Shown: positions 12,501 to 21,799 of the stretch, piece after piece
Numbering within the stretch: position 1 is the stretch's first letter
Layout: each line of letters starts with the position of its first letter
Source: Diphasiastrum complanatum
Lineage: Eukaryota > Streptophyta > Lycopodiopsida > Lycopodiales > Lycopodiaceae
Direction of reading: 5' to 3'
Assembly (NCBI GenBank): GCA_029204225.1
Contig: CM055097.1
Span: forward strand, 50,170,600-50,234,599
DNA length: 64,000 bases
Program-made: the position numbers and the translations under genes
Notes under the pieces: model-generated
Told to the model about the DNA's origin: nothing
What the model saw: the letters and a program-made list of their open reading frames with translations, nothing else
Database searches by the model: none

Positions 12501-15500
12501 TGGTACTCCTGACAGCATAAATGTTATTTTTCAGTCAGTATTTTTCACATGCATGATTAAACTTCAGTTACAGCAGATGACCATACATTGAATAGTATTA
12601 TATCCACGGAGAATGTCCTCTTGAAGGCATGGACAAGTGCAAACTTTGTAATGTCCTACAAAAGAGTCCTCGTGCTTCAAGAACACCTGCAAGGACATCT
12701 TTCATGGACTCATTTTGGAACTGAAATAGAGAATTGCTCATTCAAAATAGTGATTTGAAAGTTCAGTGACCAACTCCACAAGACGCAATACAACCATCAT
12801 GTGATCTTCATTTTGATTGAGAACATGTTGGCCAGAATCCAATAGCATTGGCCATAATTGTCCTCCAAAGGTGGTGCGTTGGATAAAACTTCCTTTCCTC
12901 TTCTTGAGGTCAGGAGTTAAACTCCAATCCTGGATAAAACTTCCTTTCCTCTTCTTGAGGTCAGGAGTTAAACCCCAATCCGCAACATACTTGAGGCAAG
13001 AAAGTTTAATAAATAGCTCATATTGTGGCAAGCTTATCAACCTAGTACTGTTCTACCAAGGGTACCATCTTTATTTTTTCAAATTAGATTCTCTTTTGAA
13101 AGAGGAAAATGATTCTCTATTTTTTAGCTCATATATGTACAATGTACTACCATAGACAGAAAGTAATGGACTCACAGTCAGATTTTAGAATCCATTTTCC
13201 TTCTAAAATTGCCATCAAGAATTTCAAGGTTCTTCTAGCAGCGCCTTGTTCATCAGTGGAAGTGATAACGTGTGTCACCAAGGGGCTCCATGCTTTCACC
13301 ATTGTTGCACCAGTAATAGACACGAAAGAAGCCAACTGGACCTGTAAAAAGTAAACAGAGATAATATATCAGTAAAGGTGCATCATTATACTCTACTTAT
13401 TGCTACACTAGAAAGCAAGCATAACAAACTTGTGTTCTAATCTTGGCAATATTTGAGTTTGTATTTATGAAGAGAAAGTTCTTCACAGTATCAATCATTT
13501 CTTGAACAACCTTCAAGATCTCAAAAGTTATTTGCAATTAACAGGTGCGTAAGGCAATATTTAACCATGGATTTGCACAAAAATTGTGAAGTGCAATATA
13601 GCACAAACTGTCTATTACCTTTTTATCAGAGTCCAAGGCTGATCCACATATAAACCACTTTTGCGAAGGGCCAATAGACCATTTTTTAGCTTGGCTAGAA
13701 GCAAAATGTATCATTTTTTGAGGCTTGGACGTTATAGATTTCTTGATTGCATTCCTAAAGGCACAAGCAAGTAAAGTTGATGAATCAAAATATAGATCAT
13801 GCAGTCAAAAAACAGAAAACCAGAAAGGACATTGATCCCATAACTGGAAAACTTCCTGAAATTGAAATGAGTATTGCAGCTACATTACTATATATGAAGC
13901 TGACCAAATACCAAGAAGATAGGAGTATGAGTAAATGGCATTCACTTCGGAGGATGATCAACGTGCATGCCTTATGAAAAAAAAAAAAACTTAAATCAAG
14001 TTGGACTAGCACTTGTAACTTCTTATAAACTTTACTAATTGCTTATGGGAAAATGACACAATTTCTTTCTTATTTGAATGAAAGAATGGTAAAGATAAAC
14101 ACATACCATATTACATCCTAGCCTATTTTACTTTATTTGAACATTTCCACGATCGTTAATAAATAGCATAGTTACAAACTGCATTCTAGAATTTCCCATT
14201 AGAGTTTTTTGAAAAGCAATTTTCTTTTTGTGGGCAATATGGGCATCAAATTAGAGGGCTTTTCAAGAGCAGTAAACTTACCTACCTTGCCCAAAGTTTC
14301 AAAAACAATGCAATTCAATTTTGAGCAATTAAGTACCTTGAAAACAAGCAAGAACAATCTAATATCCAAGTGACTTATGATCAAATGGCTTCACATTGTG
14401 AAATTAAGCCTGCTGTACCTGGGCACAAAGTACTAACATTAACTGAGGCATTGAATCACAAAAATTGCATGTAAATAGAGAGAGACACAAGCTTGATGCA
14501 AATTTCACTCATCCTCTTGATTATTCACATCCAAATGAGCTCCAATTTGGAGTATATACAAAAAGTAGGAGCTCAAGCTGAGTCAACCTGTTTCACACGT
14601 GTGGGACAGTAAATTTTGCCCTTTGGCTACAAAACTTGACTATTTGCCTTAATGGCTCTTGAGATTATGTACAAGTTGCATTAGACCTATGGTTCACACG
14701 TGGGAACAAGCTCCACACATATGGAATGACATTATGTACATGAAATTTAGCCTAATCAAGCTGTTTTTTGCATTATTTCTCACACTCGTCAAAAACTAGC
14801 ATGATTAAACTTAAACAAAGTATGCATAGCTTCAAGGGCTGATTTTAGCTTCATAAATGCATCACTTGCAAGTACAAAGGTGTGATCAACCACTAAATCT
14901 GACGATGATGCATCATCACCCCTCCCAAACCTAAGGAACTATCTTTCTTGACCTTTCGACCTTCATATGTAATATCGACAATGAGGAAAAGACATTTTTC
15001 AATTGGTTTTTGAGATGTTGACCTCCTACGTGACTAACTTTCTTGACTTCCATCTGCCTATATAATGGAGTAGCCAAGAGGAAAAGGACAATCGGTTTTG
15101 GAGCCATTAGGTGTAGTAAAGAGGATGTTGCAAGGGAGTTGTTAGTCTCTAAGAAGAAACTATTGCAAGGTAGAAAACCCTTTGGATCTTCTTCTAATCT
15201 CTCATAGAGAGGTTTATGTTCCAATAAAATTCTGCTAAAGCATTCGAAGAACATGAGGAATACAGTGAGAACAACCTAAACTCGGTAGAAGGATCCCCTT
15301 CCTCTTCCTGCTATGGAGCTTGATTTGAACTTGTCTTTTAGTGGCACACTGCCACCACAATCTAATTCCTTTGACTCCTAGATACGTCTTTCTTCTTCTT
15401 TACCTTCTTAATTTGAGATCTTTCATCAAAGCTTACTTCAGACATCATATGTGTCATGTTGCTTTAGGTCTAGGAAAAGGAGGTTGTTTCTAGTGCATTC

Positions 15501-18500
15501 TGCATTCCCTCTCCCATAATGTAGAATTTATTCTTCATGGCTCATTCTAAAGATGGACACTGATGTTTACCTTTGTTTGTTTAATAAAACAATCAATCCT
15601 AGCTTTGTTAAACTTGGATCTTAAAATCCTACTTACTACAATGTTAAGATTAACTTGTATACCATGTGGCAAAAAGTGATATTCAAAAAGGAGTGAAATG
15701 GATATGAACAAGTATTTGTCTATCTTTTTTCCAGATAGTAATGCTTGAGGGTGATATATAATTTTGTCTAAGGATGGGTGGAGAGCTATCAAAATATGTT
15801 GTTTGCCAGGGAAAAAAGTTATCTATTTTCTAGCTATTTCATGTGACGGGTAACCACTCCTACAAAAGAACCTAGAAAGTTGTCAATGGGCCACATGCAT
15901 TGCAAAAAGTATATTAAAATTTATGAGCAAAGGTTCCTTTTGCAATTGATTGCACAACTAGTGACGGCCCAGTATCATCAAATAAAATACTATTAAATAT
16001 CATTGGTTCCTAAGAAAATGAAGCATAAAACAAAATACACAAACTTACACTAACCTATCTACAGTTGCTCTAGAAAGTAAAAAAAAATAGTATGCAGTCA
16101 CCTCCTCTGGTGAAAAGTTTAGCAATTCAAGACACATCAGCAATGAGGATGCAAAGGTCTAACTTGTTCACTGAAGTAGGTACTTCAGAATTTCCTCCTA
16201 AAAGTCTGACATCATCTGGTGCTCCTTTGAACCGTTTCTTATCCTGACTAGGAAACTGATCTTCTGAATGGTCAGGGCAAAGTATAACATGATTATCCTG
16301 CAAAACGCAAACTTTCGTTCAGTTTCCGTGGAACTTACACATAAATATTTCTCATTTTCCCTTTAGGATGAAACCAGAAACAACTCCTAGAACCATAAAT
16401 ACGTTGCTGCCAGAAAAGATTGCTTGGTCATACAAGATCCCATTTGCACATCAGAAGGGCTTTGGCACAAGGATAATGGAAACTTTTGTGGCAACGCCTG
16501 ATATAGCAACCAAGAGCTGCTCCCTTCTGCCCACAACTGCTGCACTTGATTTTCCGACCACGTGCAACTTCAGCCTTTAAATTGTGTACCCCAGTTTCTG
16601 TAAAATAGACGTCCGGAGCCCTGCAACAAGAACGAGTTAGAATCAAGGGAGCGATTAGAGCAATTTCACAAGCACCAAGCTTTTATGATTCAATGAGTAC
16701 AATAGCTTTCCAAATTTAGCAGCATAAAACACGTAGAGCTTGTAGACATGGCCTCACCACTCTGCACATAACTTATGAACTTTCAAATTATCTGTTGAAG
16801 TATTCTTGGAAATTGGAACAAGGGCGGCATCCTTGAACAACATCAATGGTCCAGCCACCTGTGTGCCAAAGGAAATCCCAATTTAGAAAGCTTGCTCATC
16901 CATTGATATGAAGTTTTTTATGGCTTACTCATTTCCTAAGTGCTACAATAGACAATAGAAAAAAAAATTAGCAGAATCTTACCTTGGAGTTACCAGAGGA
17001 CCGACAGAATGCACAAATAAGCCTTTCAGAAGATAATTCACCTCCTTTCGCTGAGCAATCATGGATGTTACAAGCTCTTGCATTTCCTTCTTCAAGAGCA
17101 ACCTGTTTTGGGAAACTATCTGTAGTCTTGAAAGGCATTTTTGCACAGGACAATTCCACAAATAGATCAGAGTTTTCATATTTGGTAGCGTTGATGGAGC
17201 CAGGAGTATCTTTGCTCTGAAGGTTTTGTGCATCCTTTACTGTTGTCATATGAGCTCTGAAACGATGAGATCCATCTGTTTGAACGATATTCTTTGCACT
17301 CGACTTAAGCTGGTCTGATCTCTTCCTTGGTAATGTGTCATCCTTCAGCACGGACTCTGCATAAGCAATCTCGTGACACATGTTCAAAGCACTTAACGCA
17401 CTGGCTTTGGTAGATTTACACAATTGGTCCTCTGTTGAACTTTTGTCACAGACCAGATCAGGTTGTTTAGGAGCTCTTTTGTAAGCATGCAGAAATATGC
17501 TGGGAGTATTGTCATCATCTCCAGTATGCAAAACATTTTCATCATTAAATTCAAACTTCTCATCTTCATACTTCAAAGTAATGTGCAGATCCTCATTCCT
17601 TATCTCAGGGTAATTTGTTAAATTTAAATTGCATCTTGCACTTTTTGGTTGGTGAAGCTCAGGGCTGATTGTATCCTGGTTCTGCAGACAAGGTAAGTGA
17701 ACAAAGTTCAATGTGTCATTCCAAAAATTGAATGATCTTTCACTATTGAGTATGACGATCAACATTTTCCCCACTATTACATTATCTGATAATCCTTTTC
17801 TGCTAAGCATAGTACCTTACTTGGACTGCACTTAAGCTCAGGAGAACATGGCTGTTGTGACCATGCAAAGATATCACTTTCATAATCAGTAAAAGGTGCA
17901 TTATTTGCTAGAAAACCCTGTAAGAAAGAATCAAGAAGCTCATTATGTTTCAGCATGAAACAGCAGAAGTCTGTGAGAAATTTTGACAGATTTTTAAATC
18001 CAATGAACAGTCAGAAATACTATGCAAAAACTATAGGAAAAAAAAAACTTAATTTTTTTCTGAATATGTCAAAGAATAGGATAAGGACTCCACATTAGTT
18101 CTTTTTTGCATGTACTGAATAGACATATTGCTGTGTTCATTAGCTGCAACCGTAGCAACACAAAATCTAATCTCAACCTTTTCGATCTCATCTCTGTGGC
18201 ATTCATCATCAGAATCTTTTAAATCACTGAAGGTCGGGCGCATTGCTAGCTGAGTCTGCGTCAATGGTGTTGACTTTTCTTGAGTACAATCATCCTCTGA
18301 AGCCATCTCTTTCAACCAAAAAAAAGGAGCCAGCTTAGGTCTTCTTTTATTATATATACCAACACCGTCAGATTGAGCTGAAGCAGCAAGTGGGGGATCA
18401 TCATTTTGAGGGAACAAATCAAGAATTGTGGATGCCCCTGCTAATGATCTGCATCCTTTTAGGCCCGAGACTTCAGAGTCCAACTTTGAGTCAGCTTTGG

Positions 18501-19085
18501 GGACTTCAACCTGAAGGTTTCCTGTATTCAATTGTATTTCGTCACCTTCAAGAGACATATTTTTTTCGGCATAGTTAGCTTCCTTTACGGTCAATATTGA
18601 AGGTTTACTTAAGTCGGATTCTCTAGTAACGTCCATTAAGCATGATTCATTCGTGACAGATAATGCATTGACTCTGCATTCTTCCCTTGGTGAGTCGTCC
18701 ATGATTCGGATGCTTTTCTCGGCATAACCAGATGTAGCCTCTTCAATACAACCAAGTTGTGGAACTTGGATTCTTTTCTTGGCTGGAATGATGCCCTTCG
18801 AGCTTTGCTCCAATATAGGAACTTTATGAGTTTTGTTAATTTTTTTGCATTCCTTTTTAATAGGCTCCTCATGCACTCTATTTTTGGACTCAATTTCATT
18901 TGTCACGTCTTTAAGCACATCAGCAAGCTTTGATTGCCTTTGCCGTTTCTTTGAGACATGTGAAAATCTTTTGGAAGCTGTAGATGTTGAAAGAACTTGT
19001 GCATTAGATTGCATTTTGTCTTTTCCAGTCCCAGTATTTCCAAAACCTTTTTCTTTTTCCACTGGGCCTACAATACAGCAAAAAT

Positions 19086-19155
<70 letters not shown>

Positions 19156-21486
19156 GAGACTAGTAGTCAATGTTTGATAAAATTAAAATCATAATTTGAT
19201 AATGAATTGAGGATCAGGTTCCACGTTATTACTTTGCCTGCATCCTCTGATTACTATTGGGCTTTTATTATTAGACCCCCTTAGTGACTTGCAACATATC
19301 CCTAATTCTAACCTTGAATCCATACATACAAGCCTGATGGCCTTTTTATTGAGCAGGAGATAGATTAGACATTAGAGCTTATTTCAGCTAGTGAGTTCCT
19401 ATTTTCCAGATTCTTCATTTTGGTCGGTGTTGTATCAGCTTGTCATTCGACTATCTATTATTTTCAGCTCGATTACATTTCTGTTCATTACACTTGCAGC
19501 TGGTCTAGAAGTAATTTTTGTATTCTTGTGGTTGTTTTGCTAATAGTTTGGTATCAGAATAATTTCCTTGCAAACAAGGTTGGATCTACTTTCTGCAAAT
19601 CACTAGATCCTCAATATAGGGGAGTACAAGAATTAGCTCGGGTCCATCATCTTTAAGAGAAAACCCTAATTTTCATTATATGTATCTAGACAGAGGAACA
19701 CTCCTGGCTGAGCAAAATATTGAGTTTCATTAGACTTGCAAGGTGTATTTTTTGTGGACCATGGATGAGGTGTTTATAATGTTCAAGGAATTCAAGATTC
19801 TTGAAAATGAGATTGCAGCTCTATTTTGTAAATAACTGCCTTATATTTTGCTTCCTTTGCTAGCCGAAATTACTCTGGTACTCTGATACCAGTTGTTGGC
19901 AAAAAAAATTATCTTGGAGCTTTGAATCATGACATTCAGGCATTCCATCTTGAGTTCAAGTGTGTGCTCTGAACATTTCACGCATCTTACAAAGACTGAA
20001 ATCTAAAAAACATAAGTTGGTATGCGTTACCTGAAGCTTGCGCAGCTGAGATTGACTGTGATACATAAATGTTCACTCCTGCAGCTCTTTCCATTCCCTT
20101 GTAAATAGTTACCAGATTGTCCATGTGTGGTGCTGGTCGCACCTCTGGAGCCAATCGACAGTGGTTGATTCAGACTTAAAAGTAGAAGAGCTGTGCCCAG
20201 CTTTATAGCCCCTCGTTTTGTTTTACCTCTAGGGCTTAATGGAACCGATACTGAAATTAATCTACATGTTTTTCAACATTTTTCTCGCAAAATCACATCC
20301 AGTCAGAGGAATAGTAGACAGACCTCAACCTTTTGTAGTGGCGATAATACGCATTGTTCATTTAAAGATTTTGGTGGAATTGCAGCAGTAATCTGTTCAG
20401 TCTAAAGCCGATTAACTGATTCATTGTCTCTCAAATAGAACTTCAGGGAGAGTAAAAGTGAATGGCTTACCGCGCCGTGTTGTTGGTAGCTTACAGAGAG
20501 GGCAACATGGTGCTCTTTTCAAAGACTCCAATATACAGGAACTGAGACAGAAATATTATTGTAACTCATTGCTAATACAATAATTACTAAGCAGTGTGAT
20601 AGGATAGACTGAATTGATTCGCTACGATGCAATGAGAAAGTTGCATGAAGTAGTCACTACTTACGTGCAATAACAATGATTGCATGTTAACGACGCAGCT
20701 TGCTTCAAAAGGCTTAAACTGCATAAACCAAAAACGGTCATTATTCCTTCGGAATTCAACAGTATCCACATTAGTGCTGAAGCTCAATGGCACGAAGAGC
20801 TTAAAACAGAAATGGAAACGAAGCTACTCAATAACATATAAACTAGAAAGTAGACAAAAAGTTCTTCTGATGAAAAATATGAAGTTGCAAGGGAAGATTT
20901 CAAAAGCATACATTCTGATGATGAATAGAGAGGGCTTACGACTAGCGAACGCCGAATACGTTCCATTTCACATATTTTCTTGAGAGTTATTAGTGATATT
21001 TATTGGCACGCTGTTAAGAAAACGGTCTGGCATGCATCGGAGAATGCCAAGTAGAAGCGGTAATATGAAATGCAATCAGATTGCTTCGAGAGATTTACCA
21101 TGTTCTGGCTACCAGAACCAAACAGCCTACTCTGGTAATATTGTGACTTCTGTTGTCAGATTCTAACAACACTTGGTATGAGAGTGGATCTGGGTCCAAC
21201 TAAACTTCTGACTGTCTGGCGAAAGTTTTATTGGCGAAAGTTTTTTATCAGAAAATAATATATTTTTTAAAAGATTTTGGCAATTCAAAAACGAGGCTTA
21301 TTTGTAACCTTCGCTGGATTACAGTAGGTACTAGAACATTAACACATGTATCTTGAAACAGAGGAGATGCTAGAGGTCTCACCAGATGGAGCACTTAAGC
21401 TCCCCGCCAAGCTTCTCAAGCTGATGCGACTCCTCCGCCACTGCTGTTGTCCCAAGCACTGATCCACCGTTGCTGCTGCTCGCCAT
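4824..21486 (-). CDS. BRCA1: BRCA1 orthologue (RING / extended PHD / tandem BRCT), 14 coding exons
   Basis: Predicted nuclear E3 ubiquitin ligase subunit of the BRCA1-BARD1 heterodimer, acting in homologous-recombination repair (family knowledge). The joined exons give about 1,081 codons with matching intron phases. The RING at residues 32-69 is complete: C32-x2-C35, C47-x-H49, C52-x2-C55, C66-x2-C69. It is followed by EVRPAPHMDNLVTIYK, typical of plant BRCA1 just after the RING. The middle carries the plant motifs APFFWLKE, FSDLKDSDDE and FAWSQQPCSPE. An extended PHD (about 667-790) starts at CAFC, has HKLC, CSSC and the GQKGAALGC signature, and ends near ILCPDH. Two BRCT repeats follow, with conserved GKWILKSDW and HTWILDSAAG. 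ATG at 21486 is preferred over an in-frame ATG at 21498 because of its purine at -3. Exon 5 and exon 10 donors are phase-consistent choices, not proven. Plant BARD1 shares this layout, but the post-RING and middle motifs favour BRCA1. Confidence 0.9.
5342..5460 (-). CDS. BRCA1: BRCA1 exon 13 (inter-BRCT linker)
   Basis: Completes the conserved BRCT tryptophan and reads MTACLDAGHVVDEESFEVYS. Acceptor TTTGTGCAG, donor GTAAGT. Confidence 0.88.
6560..6591. repeat. (GA)n microsatellite, about 30 bp
   Basis: A short GA run inside BRCA1 intron 12. The surrounding 5461-7185 holds no gene that I can support. Confidence 0.9.
7190..7700 (+). pseudogene. Copia gag fragment with zinc knuckle
   Basis: Carries the UBN2-type gag segment (AASVMHLHNQLQSIRWDG). 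In a shifted frame a CCHC knuckle reads CDHCHKPGHTANKC at about 7588-7630. The N-terminal half is absent and a stop and frame change occur at about 7390. Confidence 0.8.
7700..8100 (+). pseudogene. Copia aspartic protease
   Basis: Active-site signature NDSGATSH at about 7831-7854 (D-S-G), with the C-terminal LYVPTLRKDLLSVSKM segment. Stop at 8098, after which the integrase frame differs. Confidence 0.82.
8121..9145 (+). pseudogene. Copia integrase (frameshifted)
   Basis: An HHCC zinc finger (LWHRRMYHLN, CEACHKGKQH) is followed by the catalytic core: D in HSDVCGP, D in RSDNGGEYK and E in GVAERRNRT. A break at about 8510-8555 shifts frame inside the core. The three catalytic residues are all present. 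Confidence 0.87.
9390..10270 (+). pseudogene. Copia reverse transcriptase with altered catalytic site
   Basis: Contains WVYKKKMKSNG, the RT palm, and DVKAAFLHEDLEEKIFMKQP. The family's Y-V-D-D motif reads FVDN at about 9943-9954, so the second metal-binding aspartate is replaced. The C-terminal part runs out of frame near 10130-10230. Confidence 0.87.
10236..11090 (+). pseudogene. Copia RT C-terminus and RNase H
   Basis: GSLMYL..RPDLAF marks the RT end. RNase H carries D in YSDASWASC, E in SSCEAEYVAA and D in KMDSQSAIYL, then ADLLTKPL. The frame runs past the polypurine tract into the LTR. Confidence 0.85.
10942..11568 (+). mobile_element. 3' LTR of the intron 12 copia element
   Basis: Begins TGTCGGAAATGG right after the purine run AAGAGGGAG. 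It contains a TATA-like GATATAAAC near 11341. The end is set at about 11568 (GTGCA) by the expected CA and is uncertain, because no second LTR is present for comparison. A CGAAAG-rich stretch (11110-11180) lies inside. Confidence 0.65.
11687..11773 (+). mobile_element. tRNA-derived SINE with 14 bp target site duplication
   Basis: 87 bp insert flanked by perfect copies of TCCCTATCTTACAC at 11673-11686 and 11774-11787. An RNA polymerase III A box (TGGCTCAACTGG, 11697-11708) and B box (GGTTCGAGCC, 11741-11750) lie 32 bp apart. It has no long tail, so it is either a very short SINE or a retroposed tRNA-like transcript. It does not fold into a full tRNA. Confidence 0.82.
11788..12879. other. Intronic sequence, no gene
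   Basis: AT-rich part of BRCA1 intron 12. No coding, RNA or repeat feature that I can support. Confidence 0.5.
12880..12981. repeat. 51 bp tandem duplication
   Basis: Two nearly identical copies beginning TGGATAAAACTTCC, at 12880 and 12931. They differ by one visible base (ACTCC versus ACCCC). Confidence 0.9.
13176..13341 (-). CDS. BRCA1: BRCA1 exon 12 (BRCT 1)
   Basis: Reads VQLASFVSITGATMVKAWSP, then THVITSTDEQGAARRTLKF and GKWILKSD. The final codon (W) is split with exon 13 across the 7.7 kb intron. Donor GTGAGT. Confidence 0.88.
13619..13754 (-). CDS. BRCA1: BRCA1 exon 11 (start of BRCT 1)
   Basis: Ends KKWSIGPSQKWFICGSALDS before donor GTAATA. The WFICGSAL segment is the first strand of BRCT repeat 1. 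Confidence 0.82.
13755..16163 (-). other. BRCA1 intron 10, 2.4 kb
   Basis: AT-rich. An open frame at 14931-15254 (minus) has no recognisable domain. A small extra BRCA1 exon could hide here. Confidence 0.5.
16164..16297 (-). CDS. BRCA1: BRCA1 exon 10 (end of extended PHD, linker)
   Basis: Reads DNHVILCPDHSEDQFPS and then a basic linker. Exon 11 requires a phase-2 end; AA|GTTAGA at 16164 is the only GT I found that supplies it, before a stop at about 16127. An additional small exon in the following 2.4 kb intron cannot be excluded. Confidence 0.65.
16434..16620 (-). CDS. BRCA1: BRCA1 exon 9 (extended PHD core)
   Basis: Reads APDVYFTETG, then IKCSSCGQKGAALGCYIRRC and HYPCAKALLMCKWDL. It completes the zinc-binding core typical of BRCA1-class extended PHDs. 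Confidence 0.88.
16758..16858 (-). CDS. BRCA1: BRCA1 exon 8 (extended PHD)
   Basis: Reads VAGPLMLFKDAALVPISK and ends HKLCAEW across the junction. It supplies the H-x2-C pair of the domain. Confidence 0.85.
16983..17681 (-). CDS. BRCA1: BRCA1 exon 7 (up to the first cysteines of the extended PHD)
   Basis: 233 codons. The last ones read ERLICAFCRSSGNSK before donor GTAAGA, so the extended PHD begins here. The acceptor CTTGTCTGCAG at 17682 is the best phase-0 site inside a longer open frame. Confidence 0.82.
17816..17917 (-). CDS. BRCA1: BRCA1 exon 6 (CSPE motif)
   Basis: 34 codons containing DYESDIFAWSQQPCSPELK, a block conserved in plant BRCA1. Acceptor TTTCTTACAG, phase 0 at both ends. Confidence 0.82.
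18178..19067 (-). CDS. BRCA1: BRCA1 exon 5 (large central exon)
   Basis: About 297 codons of low-complexity, lysine- and serine-rich central region ending in the conserved APFFWLKE..FSDLKDSDDE block. The acceptor GTATTGTAG lies just 3' of a (GA)n tract. The donor is a choice: AAAAG|GTTGAG at 18178 keeps phase with exon 6. The frame stays open to about 18050, and AAT|GTGGAG is a weaker alternative. Confidence 0.78.
19068..20030 (-). other. BRCA1 intron 4, about 0.96 kb
   Basis: Contains the (GA)n tract next to the exon 5 acceptor. Otherwise nothing recognisable. Confidence 0.7.
19088..19153. repeat. (CT)n microsatellite, 66 bp, 20 bp from the exon 5 splice acceptor
   Basis: On the transcribed strand it reads (GA)n and lies immediately upstream of ATTTTGCTGTATTGTAG. 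It is purine-rich where a polypyrimidine tract would normally extend. Confidence 0.95.
20031..20144 (-). CDS. BRCA1: BRCA1 exon 4 (post-RING helix)
   Basis: Reads EVRPAPHMDNLVTIYKGMER, then an alanine/serine-rich stretch. The phase matches exon 3 (one base left over) and exon 5 (GG/C across the junction). Confidence 0.88.
20471..20541 (-). CDS. BRCA1: BRCA1 exon 3 (end of RING)
   Basis: Reads TSCILESLKRAPCCPLCKL and so supplies the last zinc ligands. Acceptor CTGTCTCAG, donor GTAAGC. Confidence 0.88.
20665..20718 (-). CDS. BRCA1: BRCA1 exon 2 (RING core)
   Basis: A 54 bp exon reading CLSLLKQAASLTCNHCYC, bounded by a TTTATGCAG acceptor and a GTAAGT donor. It supplies the C-x-H-x2-C of the RING. 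Confidence 0.88.
21383..21486 (-). CDS. BRCA1: BRCA1 exon 1 (start codon, first RING cysteines)
   Basis: Starts MASSSNGG and ends in KCSI plus two bases of the next cysteine codon, before donor GTGAGA. A second in-frame ATG lies four codons upstream at 21498. Confidence 0.85.
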
Positions 21487-21790
21487 CTCTCTCTCCATCC
21501 GCGTGTGTGTATGTGTGTGTCTCTCTCTCTCTCGTCTGTGTAGTGTTTGTTTGTAGACAAGAGTGCATGGCAGGGGAAGAAGAAGAGGCACTTTTTCGCG
21601 GGTGTATTTCAAAACTATACTCGGAGAGGAAGACTCTAGGCGCCCAATGGAAGGTCGATGGGCGAGAACATCCGTCATCATCCTGCCAATTGAGTTCATT
21701 TACATTTTGCCCGTCAAATGAAAATTCATGTTTTGTTAATAAAAGATAATAAAACTCCTTCGAGTACAAAGGAATGCATTGGTAAGATAC
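21487..21790 (-). promoter_or_regulatory. BRCA1 5' leader and proximal promoter region
   Basis: The leader holds a short GA/CA tract (21501-21533 on the plus strand: GT then CT repeats). No clear TATA box was found. Transposon sequence begins within about 300 bp of the start codon, so the host promoter is short or partly made of repeat. Confidence 0.4.
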
Positions 21791-21799
21791 AAGAAAAAA

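Larger units (their letters stand above)
5461..13175 (-). other. BRCA1 intron 12, 7.7 kb, transposon-laden
   Basis: Separates the codon parts of the conserved BRCT-1 tryptophan. It contains, in order: AT-rich spacer with a short GA tract (5.5-7.18 kb), an antisense copia (7.19-11.57 kb), a SINE (11.69-11.77 kb) and a 51 bp duplication (12.88 kb). Donor GTGAGT and acceptor GTGCAG are both good. Confidence 0.85.

Noticed and set aside
14931-15254. 107-codon minus-strand frame in BRCA1 intron 10
   Set aside because: No recognisable domain, no fit to BRCA1 exon phase and no splice context. Probably chance.
4824-21486. BARD1 instead of BRCA1
   Set aside because: Plant BARD1 also has RING, extended PHD and BRCT. 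The EVRPAPHMDNL segment after the RING and the APFFWLKE, FSDLKDSDDE and PCSPE blocks are, to my knowledge, BRCA1 features.
21447-21749. Plus-strand open frame with a CVYVCVSLSLVC-like signal segment
   Set aside because: It is the reverse of BRCA1 exon 1 and its GT/CT-repeat leader.
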